In this document: piece after piece, positions 33,766 to 42,106 of the stretch | How positions within the stretch are numbered: position 1 is the stretch's first letter | Layout: every line of letters starts with the position of its first letter | Source of the DNA: VKMB-3413 sp041027365 | GTDB lineage: Bacteria; Pseudomonadota; Alphaproteobacteria; Rhizobiales; Rhizobiaceae | Assembly (NCBI RefSeq): GCF_041027365.1 | Contig: NZ_JBFTEH010000009.1 | Span: 62,001-126,000 of the forward strand | Direction of reading: 5' to 3' | Length of the DNA stretch: 64,000 bases | Notes under the pieces: model-generated | Told to the model about the DNA's origin: nothing | The model's database searches: none | The model's input: only the letters and a program-made list of their open reading frames with translations | Program-made: the position numbers and the translations under genes

Positions 33766-34335
33766 ATGGGCTGGACCGACGAACGCATCGCCCTGTTGAA
33801 GCAGTTGTGGACCGAAGGCCTCAGCGCCAGCCAGATCGCCGATCGGCTCGGCGGCGTCAGCCGGAATGCGGTCATAGGCAAGGTACATCGCCTGAAGCTG
33901 GAGTCGCGGGCAAGGACGCCCGGCGTCGCCGCTCCCCAGCCGGTGCCGCAGGCGCAGCCGGTCGTCGCCGAGACCGTGCGCGAAGAGGTCGTCGAGGTCG
34001 CCATGCCGCGCGTCGTCGCCTCGCAGCCGGCGCCCACCATGGTGCGCCCCGCGATGCCGCGCAGCGTCGGCGCGACGGCGCTGAAGGTCGAGATGGAGCC
34101 GGAGTTCGAGACCGAGGCCGACGCCGAGCCGCAGCGCCAGAGCGGCGAGGTCGTGCCGATCGCGCGCAAGCTGACCCTCGTCCAGCTCAACGACCGCACC
34201 TGCAAGTGGCCGGTCGGCGATCCCCTGCAGCCGGACTTCCATTTCTGCGGCAACCATTCAGGCGACGCCTCGCCCTACTGCACCTATCACGCCAAGCTCG
34301 CCTTCCAGGCGGTGGAGCGGCGGCGCGTGCGCTGA
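33766..34335 (+). CDS. gcrA: GcrA cell-cycle regulator
   Basis: 189 residues. The N-terminal GcrA DNA-binding HTH (MGWTDERIALLKQLWTEGLS ... SRNAVIGKVHRLKL) is followed by a variable Pro/Val/Glu-rich linker and the conserved C-terminal domain (LNDRTCKWPVGDP, FHFCGNHSGD, YCTYHAKLAFQ) that binds sigma-70 domain 2. GcrA stimulates open-complex formation at CcrM-methylated promoters in alphaproteobacteria. Start fixed by AAGGAG (33753-33758) before ATG 33766. Monocistronic with its own terminator. Confidence 0.96.
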   Translation: MGWTDERIALLKQLWTEGLSASQIADRLGGVSRNAVIGKVHRLKLESRARTPGVAAPQPVPQAQPVVAETVREEVVEVAMPRVVASQPAPTMVRPAMPRSVGATALKVEMEPEFETEADAEPQRQSGEVVPIARKLTLVQLNDRTCKWPVGDPLQPDFHFCGNHSGDASPYCTYHAKLAFQAVERRRVR

Positions 34336-34376
34336 GGCGCCACGCCACGCTCCCGCTGCGAAGCGGGCTCCATCCA

Positions 34377-34408
34377 GCCGTCGCGCGCTCCGGTTCGCGG
34401 CGGCTTTT
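34377..34408 (+). terminator. Intrinsic terminator of gcrA
   Basis: Nine-pair stem (one G-U) between GCCGTCGCG (34377-34385) and CGCGGCGGC (34396-34404), followed directly by TTTT. A second small hairpin (CCCGCT/AGCGGG, 34352-34367) precedes it. Confidence 0.7.
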
Positions 34409-34574
34409 GCTATCCGCCCCTGCGGCGGACCGACATCGGCTCAGGCTTGCCGCCGCATGAACCGTCCGTCATCGAAGCGACGCGGAGCTTTGCCATAGCC
34501 GAGGCGACCGCTCGCCCGGACGCCCTCGGCTCCGCCGCGACTGCCCCCATCCGCATGCACGGAGTCCCACTTCA

Positions 34575-35474
34575 ATGCCCGGACGCGACGCCTTCTCCGC
34601 CCCCGGCCGCTTCTTTCGCGGCAACATCCACACCCATTCCGATCGTTCCGACGGTGCGCTGTCGCCGGACGCCGTCTGCCGCGCCTATGCGGAGGCCGGC
34701 TACGACTTCCTCTGCCTCTCCGACCACTTCCTGGAGCGCTTCGGCTTCCCCGTCACCGACACGCGGGAGCTGCGCAGCAACCGGATGACGACGATCCTCG
34801 GCGCCGAAATCCACGCGCCGCAGAACAGCCATGGCGAGATCTGGCATCTCCTCGCCTGCGGCCTGCCCGACGACTTCGCGCCGCTGGAGCCGGACGAGGA
34901 TGCGGTCGCGCTGGCGCGGCGCGCGGTGGAGGCCGGCGCCTTCCTCGGCATCGCCCATCCCAACTGGTCGTCGCTGTCGATCGAGGACGGCCGGCAGATG
35001 GCGGGCCTCGCCCATGCCGTGGAGATCTGGAACACCGGCTGCGCGATCGAATGCGACCGCGGCGACAGCGGCTATTTCCTCGACATGCTGCTGAACGACG
35101 GCCATCGGCTCGCCGCCTATGCCGCCGACGACGCGCACTTTAGGATCGCCGACGGCTTCGGCGGCTGGATGATGGTCAAGGCCGAGGAGAACGAGCCGGA
35201 AACACTTCTGGCGGCGATGAAGGCCGGGCGGTTCTACTCGTCCCAGGGCCCGGAGATCGCGGGGCTCGCCGTCGAGGGCGGCCGGTTGCGCGTCGCCTGT
35301 TCGCCGGTCAGCGTCGTCGCGGTCGTCGGGCGCGGCTCGCGCGCCGTCGATGTCGTCGGCAGCGACCTGACCGAGGCGGAGATCGACCTTACCCGCTTGG
35401 CCGGCGACTGGTGCCGCGTCGTCGTCACCGATGCCGGCGGCCGCCGCGCTTGGTCGAACCCGCTCTGGCTTTGA
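34575..35474 (+). CDS. PHP-domain phosphoesterase
   Basis: 299 residues. An N-terminal PHP metallohydrolase domain with metal ligands in NIHTHSDRSDG, LSDHF, AEIH, AHPNW and DDAHF in the correct order, followed by a C-terminal beta-rich region (about 210-299). No signal peptide, so cytosolic. Homologues include PHP phosphatases with histidinol-phosphatase or TrpH-like activity; the substrate here is unknown. It stands between gcrA and an exported metallophosphoesterase, close to the phn cluster. Confidence 0.85.
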   Translation: MPGRDAFSAPGRFFRGNIHTHSDRSDGALSPDAVCRAYAEAGYDFLCLSDHFLERFGFPVTDTRELRSNRMTTILGAEIHAPQNSHGEIWHLLACGLPDDFAPLEPDEDAVALARRAVEAGAFLGIAHPNWSSLSIEDGRQMAGLAHAVEIWNTGCAIECDRGDSGYFLDMLLNDGHRLAAYAADDAHFRIADGFGGWMMVKAEENEPETLLAAMKAGRFYSSQGPEIAGLAVEGGRLRVACSPVSVVAVVGRGSRAVDVVGSDLTEAEIDLTRLAGDWCRVVVTDAGGRRAWSNPLWL

Positions 35475-35601
35475 GAGCTGCGAACCTGTCCAAAGCCTGT
35501 CGGCGAGATGACAGCCCCGGCTCGGCTGTGGCATGCCTGACATGATGTTCCCATAGGGCAGTTGCGGCGTCCATCCACGCCCATGCTCACAGGAGACCAT
35601 C

Positions 35602-36645
35602 ATGACATCGACCATCATCGCGGCGAGGCTGCGGCTCGCCGTCGCGGCAGTCGCCCTCGCCGGCGCCGCCTGCGTTCCCGCCTTCGCCGCCGACGCCGGC
35701 TATTCCGTCGGCCTGTGGGGCGACATGCCCTATGCCAAGGCGAAGGACGGGCCGAAGATCCCGGCGCTCATCGCCGACATGAACGCCTCGGAGATCGCCT
35801 TTTCGATCTATGACGGCGACACCAAGGACGGCTCCTCGAAGTGCACCGACGCCAGCTACGAGGACGCGGCGAAGATGTTCGACAGCCTGGACAAGCCGGT
35901 GATCTACGTCCCCGGCGACAACGAGTGGACCGACTGCCACCGCACCAACAATGGCGGCTACGACAACCTCGAGCGGCTCGACCATCTGCGCCAGGTGATG
36001 TTCGCCAGGCCCGAAAGCTTCGGCAAGACGACGCTGACCCCGGAGCATCAGGGCGAGCCCGGCAAGAAATTCGCCGAGAACGTCCGCTTCTCCAAGGGCG
36101 GCGCGATGTTCGTCGGCCTGAACGTGCCCGGCAGCAACAACAACAAGGTCGACGGCGAGAAGAGCTGCACGCACAAGAGCGCCCGCACGCCCGCGCAGTG
36201 CGAAGCCGACAACGCCGAATACCGCGAGCGCGACAAGGCGAACATCGACTGGCTGCGGCAGGCCTTCGACAAGGCCAAGGCCGAGGGCGACAAGGGCATC
36301 ATGATCGTCATCCAGGCCGACATGGGCTTCGATCTTCCGGAGACGGAAGACACCGATGAGAGCCGCCTGCCCGGCTATGACGGCTACGCCAACCTTCTCG
36401 ACGCCCTGACCGAGCAGACCAAGGCCTTCGACGGCCAGGTCGTGCTGGTCCATGGCGACACGCACTACTTCAAGATCGACAAGCCGCTGATCAACGCCAC
36501 CCACCTGCTGGCGAATTTCACCCGCGTCGAGACGTTCGGCAGCCCTAACGTCCATTGGGTGAAGGTCGACGTCGACCCGAACTCGCGCGACGTGTTCACC
36601 TTCCACCCGATGATCGTCCAGGCGAACGCCAAGGCGAGCCTGTAA
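35602..36645 (+). CDS. Exported calcineurin-like metallophosphoesterase
   Basis: 347 residues with a signal peptide of about 29 residues ending PAFA. The mature domain shows a divergent metallophosphoesterase arrangement: GLWGDMPY, IYDGDTKDGSS, VPGDNEW and the C-terminal GDTHYF. Probably a periplasmic phosphatase-like enzyme, consistent with phosphorus scavenging beside the phn genes, but the first metal motif (D-x-H) is altered to GDMPY, so activity is uncertain. AGGAG at 35590-35594 precedes the ATG. Confidence 0.75.
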   Translation: MTSTIIAARLRLAVAAVALAGAACVPAFAADAGYSVGLWGDMPYAKAKDGPKIPALIADMNASEIAFSIYDGDTKDGSSKCTDASYEDAAKMFDSLDKPVIYVPGDNEWTDCHRTNNGGYDNLERLDHLRQVMFARPESFGKTTLTPEHQGEPGKKFAENVRFSKGGAMFVGLNVPGSNNNKVDGEKSCTHKSARTPAQCEADNAEYRERDKANIDWLRQAFDKAKAEGDKGIMIVIQADMGFDLPETEDTDESRLPGYDGYANLLDALTEQTKAFDGQVVLVHGDTHYFKIDKPLINATHLLANFTRVETFGSPNVHWVKVDVDPNSRDVFTFHPMIVQANAKASL

Positions 36646-36703
36646 TCGCCCGAAGGCGCCGGACGATCCGCTTCGTCCGGCGCGCTGCGGCTCACTCTGC
36701 CGC

Positions 36704-37417
36704 TCAGCTGTCGATCAGGAGTTCGACGCGGTCGGCCAGGAAGCGGCTGCGCGAGAACTGGATCGGCACGTCCTTAGGATCGTAGTTCGCCGATTCCGTC
36801 ACCAGGACGATGCCGTCCGCCGGGCAGGCGAGGTGCGCGGCATCGGCCCGGCCGACTCTTTCGGCGCCGATCCGGGTCTGGTGGCGGCGGTAGTCGTCGA
36901 CACCATGGGCGGCGAGCGCCTTCGTCACCGAGCCGGTCTCCGCATAGGCGGCGACGATGTTCGGGAAGCGCTCCGCCGGAAACCAGGCGGTGCCGACCGA
37001 CAGGGGAATCGCGTCGGCGACGTGCAGCGTCTCCAGCCGGTGCAGAGGCGCACCGGGACGCAAGCTCAGCTCCCGCGCCAGCTGGCCGTCCGCCGCCTCG
37101 CGCGTTGCCGCAATGAGCCGTCCGGCCGGCTGGCGGGCGAGACGCGAGACGTTCTCGGTGAAGCGCGTGCGCGCCCCGACGGGGTAGACGAGCCGCTCCG
37201 GCAGGCGCTCCACGAAGGTGCCGCGCCCGCGCTCGGAGCGCACCAGCCCTTCGGCGGCGAGCGCCGCCAGTGCCCGGCGCACGGTATGGCGGTTGACGCC
37301 GAAGCGGGCGGCGAGTTCGGTCTCCACCGGCAGCTTCTCTAGGCCCCCACCGATCATCTCCCGGATCTCGTCCGCCACGCGGCGCCAGCGGGCGATCCCG
37401 TCCGCGCTCTGGCTCAT
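36704..37417 (-). CDS. phnF: GntR-family phosphonate regulator PhnF
   Basis: 237 residues: an N-terminal GntR winged HTH (about 8-75; VETELAARFGVNRHTVRRAL) and a C-terminal UTRA ligand-binding domain (about 90-230; LHRLETLHVADAIPLSVGTA). Divergent from phnG with a 111-bp gap, the standard position for PhnF, which represses the C-P lyase operon. ATG at 37417. Confidence 0.9.
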   Translation of the reverse strand: MSQSADGIARWRRVADEIREMIGGGLEKLPVETELAARFGVNRHTVRRALAALAAEGLVRSERGRGTFVERLPERLVYPVGARTRFTENVSRLARQPAGRLIAATREAADGQLARELSLRPGAPLHRLETLHVADAIPLSVGTAWFPAERFPNIVAAYAETGSVTKALAAHGVDDYRRHQTRIGAERVGRADAAHLACPADGIVLVTESANYDPKDVPIQFSRSRFLADRVELLIDS

Positions 37418-37528
37418 CGCCTCTCCTTCCGCATCGCCCGGCTTTTTTCGCAGACGTCATTGTCGCGTCATCGGCGCCGGGCTATGTCTGTCGTATCAGA
37501 TCTAGTTGTCTAATCAAGTAGACTAATC
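37418..37528. promoter_or_regulatory. phnF-phnG divergent promoter region
   Basis: 111 bp. The AT-rich segment TATCAGATCTAGTTGTCTAA (37493-37512) followed by ATCAAGTAGACTAATC contains the inverted pair GTCTA / TAGAC (37507-37511 and 37519-37523), close to the phnG start. This half-site pattern resembles GntR/HutC-type operators and may be the PhnF site. No Pho box was picked out by eye. Confidence 0.5.
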
Positions 37529-38002
37529 ATGGCGGATCATCTCGAACATGCGGCGGAGGACGCTGCGCGCGGCCGGCGCCGGGCGATGGAGGCCTTCGCC
37601 GCGGCCGATCCGGCTGCCCTCGCCGCGGCCTGGACCCGGCTCGCCGGCGATACCCAGGCCGCGATGCTGCGCGGGCCGGAGGCGGGGCTGGTGATGCTGC
37701 GCGGGCGGATCGGCGGCGGCGGGGCGCCGTTCAATCTCGGCGAGGCGAGCGTCGCGCGCGCCAGCGTGCGTCTGGCGACCGGCGAGGTCGGCCACGCCAT
37801 GGTGCTCGGTCGCGACCTCGACCACGCCCGGCTTGCCGCGCTGTTCGACGCCGGCTGGCAGCGGCCGGACTGGCGGGAGGCGATCGAAGCCGACGTCATC
37901 GTGCCGGCCCTTGCCGCGCAGGCCGAAGCGGATCGAAAGGCCGCCGAGGAGACCGAGGCGACGCGCGTCGATTTCTTCACCATGGTCAGGGGCGACGACT
38001 GA
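37529..38002 (+). CDS. phnG: C-P lyase subunit PhnG
   Basis: 157 residues. Component of the PhnGHIJ core complex that converts ATP and alkylphosphonate to alkyl-triphosphoribose phosphonate and then cleaves the C-P bond. The stretch RGPEAGLVMLRGRIGGGGAP and VGHAMVLGRD are typical of PhnG. First gene of the operon; its stop overlaps the phnH ATG (TGATG). Confidence 0.93.
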   Translation: MADHLEHAAEDAARGRRRAMEAFAAADPAALAAAWTRLAGDTQAAMLRGPEAGLVMLRGRIGGGGAPFNLGEASVARASVRLATGEVGHAMVLGRDLDHARLAALFDAGWQRPDWREAIEADVIVPALAAQAEADRKAAEETEATRVDFFTMVRGDD

Positions 38003-38619
38003 TGGCGGACACATCGCACCTTGCGGGCGACGCAGCCCTGACCGGCGGCTTCGCCGATCCCGTTTTCGACGCGCAGGCGGTGTTTTCGGCCGTCATGAAC
38101 GCCTTCGCCCGGCCCGGCACGATCGTCGACCTTGCCGGCCGCACCCAGCCGCCGCGACCGGTGCCGGAGGCGGCGGGCGCGGTGCTGGCGACGCTCGCCG
38201 ACGCCGACACGCCGGTGTTTCTCGACGAAGCGGCGGCCGGCGGGGCGATGGCCGCCTGGCTCGGCTTCCACACCGGCGCGCCCGTCGTGGCCGAGCCGGC
38301 GGACGGCCGCTATGCCCTGATCTGCGATCCCCGGGCGATGCCGCCGCTCGGCCGGTTCGCGCTCGGCACGGACGCCTATCCCGACCGCTCGACGACGCTG
38401 ATCCTCTGCCTGCCGAGCCTGACCGGCGACGCGGGCCTCACCCTTGCCGGCCCCGGCATCGAGACCACCGCCACGATCGCGCCGCAGGGCCTGCCCGCCG
38501 GTTTCCTGGCGGACTGGCGGTCCAACTGCGCGAAGTTTCCCCGCGGAATCGACATGATCCTCTGCGCCGGCAGCCGAGCGCTCGCCCTCCCCCGCACCAC
38601 CCGGATCGAGGAGGCCTGA
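38002..38619 (+). CDS. phnH: C-P lyase subunit PhnH
   Basis: 205 residues, structural homodimeric core subunit of C-P lyase. Recognised by FDAQAVFSAVMNAFARPGTI near the N-terminus and the C-terminal FPRGIDMILCAGSRALALPR. Translationally coupled to phnG, and followed 5 bp later by phnI. Confidence 0.93.
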   Translation: MADTSHLAGDAALTGGFADPVFDAQAVFSAVMNAFARPGTIVDLAGRTQPPRPVPEAAGAVLATLADADTPVFLDEAAAGGAMAAWLGFHTGAPVVAEPADGRYALICDPRAMPPLGRFALGTDAYPDRSTTLILCLPSLTGDAGLTLAGPGIETTATIAPQGLPAGFLADWRSNCAKFPRGIDMILCAGSRALALPRTTRIEEA

Positions 38620-38624
38620 CGCCG

Positions 38625-39740
38625 ATGTATGTGGCCGTCAAAGGTGGCGAGACCGCCATCGCCAATGCGCATCGTCTGCTCGCCGACCGGCGCCGTGGCG
38701 ACCGCTCGGTGCCCGCCCTCACCCTGGAGCAGATCGCCGGGCAGCTGGCGCTTGCCGTCGACCGGGCCATGGCGGAGGGCTCGCTCTACGATCCGGAACT
38801 CGCCGCCATGGCCGTCCGGCAGTCGCGGGGCGACCTGATCGAGGCGATCTTCCTGATCCGCGCCTATCGCACCACGCTGCCGCGCTTCGGCACGTCGCTG
38901 CCCGTCGACACCGGCCGCATGCGCATCGAGCGGCGCGTCTCGGCGACCTACAAGGACATGCCGGGCGGCCAGCTGCTCGGTCCGACCTTCGACTACACCC
39001 ACCGGCTGATCGACCCGGCCATGGCCGGCGACGAGCCGGTCGAGGACGGCGCGCGGCGGGACTGGCCGGGCGAGTCCTGCCCCCGTGTCACCGACATCCT
39101 CGGCCATGAGGGGCTGATCGAGCCGGACAAGTCGGCGGACAGCGAGGCGCCCGGCGACCTCACCCGCGAGCCGCTCGACTTCCCGGCCGACCGGGACCTG
39201 CGCCTGCAGGCTTTGTCGCGCGGCGACGAGGGCTTCCTGCTGGCGCTCGCCTATTCCACCCAGCGCGGCTATGGCCGCACCCATCCCTTCGTCGGCGAGG
39301 TCCGGATCGGCATGGTCGATGTCGAGGTGGAGATGCCGGAGGTGGGGTTTCCGGTGACGATCGGCCGTGTGCGCCTGACCGAGTGCCAGATGGTCAACCA
39401 GTTCCAGGGTTCGGCCAAGGAGCCGCCGCAGTTCACCCGCGGCTACGGCCTGGTCTTCGGGCAGTCGGAGCGGAAGGCGATGGCGATGAGCCTTGTCGAC
39501 CGGGCGCTGCGGGCCGACGAGTTCGGCGAGGAGCGCACCGCCCCGGCGCAGGACGAGGAATTCGTCATCGCCCACTCCGACAATGTCCAGGCGACGGGCT
39601 TCGTCGAGCACCTGAAGCTGCCGCATTACGTCGACTTCCAGGCCGAGCTGGATCTCGTCAGGCGGATGCGGCGGGAGCAGAAGGCGCGAGCGACCGATGC
39701 CGCGGACGAGGATGCGAAAGAACGGGACGCCGCCGAATGA
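38625..39740 (+). CDS. phnI: C-P lyase subunit PhnI
   Basis: 371 residues, the core subunit with purine-ribosyl (nucleosidase-like) chemistry. It opens MYVAVKGGETAIANAHRLL, which is diagnostic, and carries RTHPFVGEVRIG and QATGFVEHLKLPHYVDFQAE. ATG 38625; a longer in-frame extension into phnH is rejected because PhnI begins exactly at MYVAVKGG. Stop overlaps phnJ (ATGA). Confidence 0.95.
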   Translation: MYVAVKGGETAIANAHRLLADRRRGDRSVPALTLEQIAGQLALAVDRAMAEGSLYDPELAAMAVRQSRGDLIEAIFLIRAYRTTLPRFGTSLPVDTGRMRIERRVSATYKDMPGGQLLGPTFDYTHRLIDPAMAGDEPVEDGARRDWPGESCPRVTDILGHEGLIEPDKSADSEAPGDLTREPLDFPADRDLRLQALSRGDEGFLLALAYSTQRGYGRTHPFVGEVRIGMVDVEVEMPEVGFPVTIGRVRLTECQMVNQFQGSAKEPPQFTRGYGLVFGQSERKAMAMSLVDRALRADEFGEERTAPAQDEEFVIAHSDNVQATGFVEHLKLPHYVDFQAELDLVRRMRREQKARATDAADEDAKERDAAE

Positions 39741-40612
39741 CCGCCGCCCTGCCCAGCTACAACTTCGCCTATCTCGACGAGCAGACCAAGCGGATGATCC
39801 GCCGCGCCATCCTGAAGGCGATCGCGATCCCCGGCTACCAGGTGCCGTTCGCCTCCCGCGAGATGCCGATGCCCTATGGCTGGGGCACCGGCGGCGTGCA
39901 GGTGACGGCGTCGATCATCGGGCCGCACGACGTGCTCAAGGTGATCGACCAGGGCGCCGACGACACCACCAACGCGGTGTCGATCCGCGCCTTCTTCGCC
40001 AAGACCGCTGGTGTCGCGACGACGACGAAGACCACCGAGGCGACGATCATCCAGACCCGGCACCGGATCCCGGAGACGCCGTTGAAGGAGGGCCAGACCC
40101 TCGTCTTCCAGGTGCCGATCCCGGAACCCTTGCGCTTCCTCGAGCCGCGCGAGACCGAGACGCGGGTGATGCACAGCCTGAGCGAATACGGGCTGATGCA
40201 TGTGAAGCTCTACGAGGACATCGCCCGCCACGGCCACATCGCCACGACCTATGCCTATCCCGTCAAGGTCGAGGGGCGCTACGTCATGGACCCGTCGCCG
40301 ATCCCGAAGTTCGACAATCCGAAGCTGCACCGCTCCCCGGCGCTGCAGCTCTTCGGCGCCGGCCGCGAGAAACGCATCTACGCGCTGCCACCCTATACCG
40401 ACGTCGTCTCGCTCGACTTCGAGGACCACCCCTTCGCCGTACAGGCCTTCGACCGCCCCTGCGCGCTCTGCGGGGCGGAAGACGTCTATCTCGACGAGGT
40501 GGTGACGGACGACCGGGGCGGGCGGATGTTCGTCTGCTCGGACACGGATCATTGCGAGGAGCGTCGGGAGATGGGGTTTGTGGGGGCGGACGATGTCGAG
40601 GCGGGGCAATGA
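39737..40612 (+). CDS. phnJ: C-P lyase radical-SAM subunit PhnJ
   Basis: 291-residue enzyme that breaks the carbon-phosphorus bond using a 4Fe-4S cluster and SAM. The PhnJ-type cluster motif CX2CX21CX5C is exactly present in the C-terminal part (CALC ... CSDTDHC). It opens with YNFAYLDEQTKRMIRRAILK, typical of PhnJ. The downstream phnK is separated by 716 bp because a brnTA module lies antisense between them. Confidence 0.96.
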   Translation: MTAALPSYNFAYLDEQTKRMIRRAILKAIAIPGYQVPFASREMPMPYGWGTGGVQVTASIIGPHDVLKVIDQGADDTTNAVSIRAFFAKTAGVATTTKTTEATIIQTRHRIPETPLKEGQTLVFQVPIPEPLRFLEPRETETRVMHSLSEYGLMHVKLYEDIARHGHIATTYAYPVKVEGRYVMDPSPIPKFDNPKLHRSPALQLFGAGREKRIYALPPYTDVVSLDFEDHPFAVQAFDRPCALCGAEDVYLDEVVTDDRGGRMFVCSDTDHCEERREMGFVGADDVEAGQ

Positions 40613-40661
40613 ACCGGCCCGCAGACCTTATGGATCCAGCAGTCGCGCAACTGCCTAGCCG

Positions 40662-40994
40662 TCACTCCGCCGCGTCTGTCGGTGCAGCCTCGCGCAGAAT
40701 GGCATTGATCCGCTCCTCCCAGTCGTCGCCGGCGCGGCGGAAGCGCTCAACGACGTCACGGTCGACCGCAACCCGCGTGCGGCTCTTGAGCCGCGCCTGC
40801 ATCTCGTCCCAACTCATGAACTCGGCGTTGTCGTCGACTGGCGGATTGTCCGGATCGCTGAGCGCATCGGCCGTGATGGCTGCGTCTTCTTCCGGAGTCA
40901 TCTCCTCCAGAGTCTTGCTCGTCTTGCGGCGCGCATCCGCCCAGTCCTCAGCGGTCGGTTGCGTCCTTATGACGGCTTGCTGTCTCACGATCAT
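40662..40994 (-). CDS. brnA: BrnA-family antitoxin
   Basis: 110 residues. The C-terminal ribbon-helix-helix (KSRTRVAVDRDVVERFRRAG then DDWEERINAILREA) is the BrnA DNA-binding and dimerisation domain; the acidic middle part binds and blocks BrnT. Start taken at ATG 40994, which overlaps the 3' end of brnT by 47 bp; a later internal start is possible. Encoded antisense to the phn operon, between phnJ and phnK. Confidence 0.85.
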   Translation of the reverse strand: MIVRQQAVIRTQPTAEDWADARRKTSKTLEEMTPEEDAAITADALSDPDNPPVDDNAEFMSWDEMQARLKSRTRVAVDRDVVERFRRAGDDWEERINAILREAAPTDAAE

Positions 40995-41259
40995 AGCGCC
41001 GAACCTCTCGGTCATTGGCCTTGCGAAGGGATATGACGCGAATTGTGTCGCCTCGCTCGGTATAGATGAGAACGTGGAGGCGCTCAGCAATGTAGCCGAT
41101 GGCCTGAATTCGTACCTCGCCATAGTCCGCGCGCGTGTCTTCGCGAAAAATCGCAGTCGCGAAGCTGAATTCCAGGGCATCTTCGAACGGTGGACGACCA
41201 CGACGGAGATTTTCCTGAGCCTTCGCCTCATGCCACTCGAAGATGCGCTTTTGCGTCAT
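40948..41259 (-). CDS. brnT: BrnT-family ribonuclease toxin
   Basis: 103 residues of a RelE-like RNase toxin. Family-typical opening KRIFEWHEAKAQENLRRG, then FEDALEF, YGEVRIQAIGYIAERLHVLI and RVISLRKANDREVRRYDR. All expected elements are present, so it looks intact. ATG 41259 is preferred over a TTG at 41292. The first gene of the pair, promoter expected in 41260-41328, pointing back into phnJ. It lies only 69 bp from the phnK start. Confidence 0.88.
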   Translation of the reverse strand: MTQKRIFEWHEAKAQENLRRGRPPFEDALEFSFATAIFREDTRADYGEVRIQAIGYIAERLHVLIYTERGDTIRVISLRKANDREVRRYDRETASRHKDATDR

Positions 41260-41328
41260 GCGTGACGCTACCACAGGCTGCGAACGCTGCAACCGTTCGA
41301 CTCCTCACCGCCGTTGGGACTTTGCCCG

Positions 41329-42102
41329 ATGACCACCCCCCTCCTCACCGTCCGCGGCCTCACCAAGCGCTATGGCGCACGCATCGGCTGCGAGGCCGTG
41401 TCCTTCGACGTCTATCCCGGCGAGGTGCTGGCGGTGGTCGGCGAGTCCGGATCGGGCAAGACGACGCTGCTCAACTGCATCTCGGCGCGCCTCGATGCCA
41501 CCTCCGGATCGGTCGCCTACACCTTCCGGGACGGCGCGGTGCGCGACCTCGCCGACCTCTCGGAGGCCGAGCGGCGCTTCCTGATGCGCACCGACTGGGG
41601 CTTCGTCCATCAGCAGGCAAGCGACGGCCTCAGGATGCGGGTCTCGGCCGGCGCCAATGTCGGCGAGCGGCTGATGGCGGTCGGCGAGCGCCACTACGGC
41701 AACATCCGCGACACCGCGCTCGACTGGCTCGACCGCGTCGAGATCCAGGCGGACCGGATCGACGACCGGCCGGTCGCCTTCTCCGGCGGCATGCGCCAGC
41801 GCCTGCAGATCGCCCGCAACCTCGTGACGCGGCCGCGCCTGGTCTTCATGGACGAGCCGACCGGCGGCCTCGACGTCTCGGTGCAGGCACGGCTCCTCGA
41901 CCTGATCCGGACGCTGGTCTCCGAAATGGGGCTGTCGGTGGTGATCGTCACCCACGACCTCGCCGTCGCGCGCCTCCTGTCGCAGCGCATGATCGTGATG
42001 AAGGACGGCCGGGTCATCGAGGAAGGCCTCACCGATCGCATCCTCGACGACCCGCACCACGCCTATACCCAGCTCCTCGTCGCCTCGATCCCGGAGGTCT
42101 GA
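41329..42102 (+). CDS. phnK: C-P lyase-associated ABC ATPase PhnK
   Basis: 257 residues. ABC ATPase that docks on the PhnGHIJ core. Walker A GESGSGKTT (residues 38-46), signature FSGGMRQRL, Walker B LVFMDEPTGGLD, switch His VTHDLAVA. The phrase RRFLMRTDWGFVHQQASDGL is specific to PhnK. Its expression from the phn promoter must cross the antisense brnTA module. Confidence 0.94.
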   Translation: MTTPLLTVRGLTKRYGARIGCEAVSFDVYPGEVLAVVGESGSGKTTLLNCISARLDATSGSVAYTFRDGAVRDLADLSEAERRFLMRTDWGFVHQQASDGLRMRVSAGANVGERLMAVGERHYGNIRDTALDWLDRVEIQADRIDDRPVAFSGGMRQRLQIARNLVTRPRLVFMDEPTGGLDVSVQARLLDLIRTLVSEMGLSVVIVTHDLAVARLLSQRMIVMKDGRVIEEGLTDRILDDPHHAYTQLLVASIPEV

Positions 42103-42106
42103 TCCG

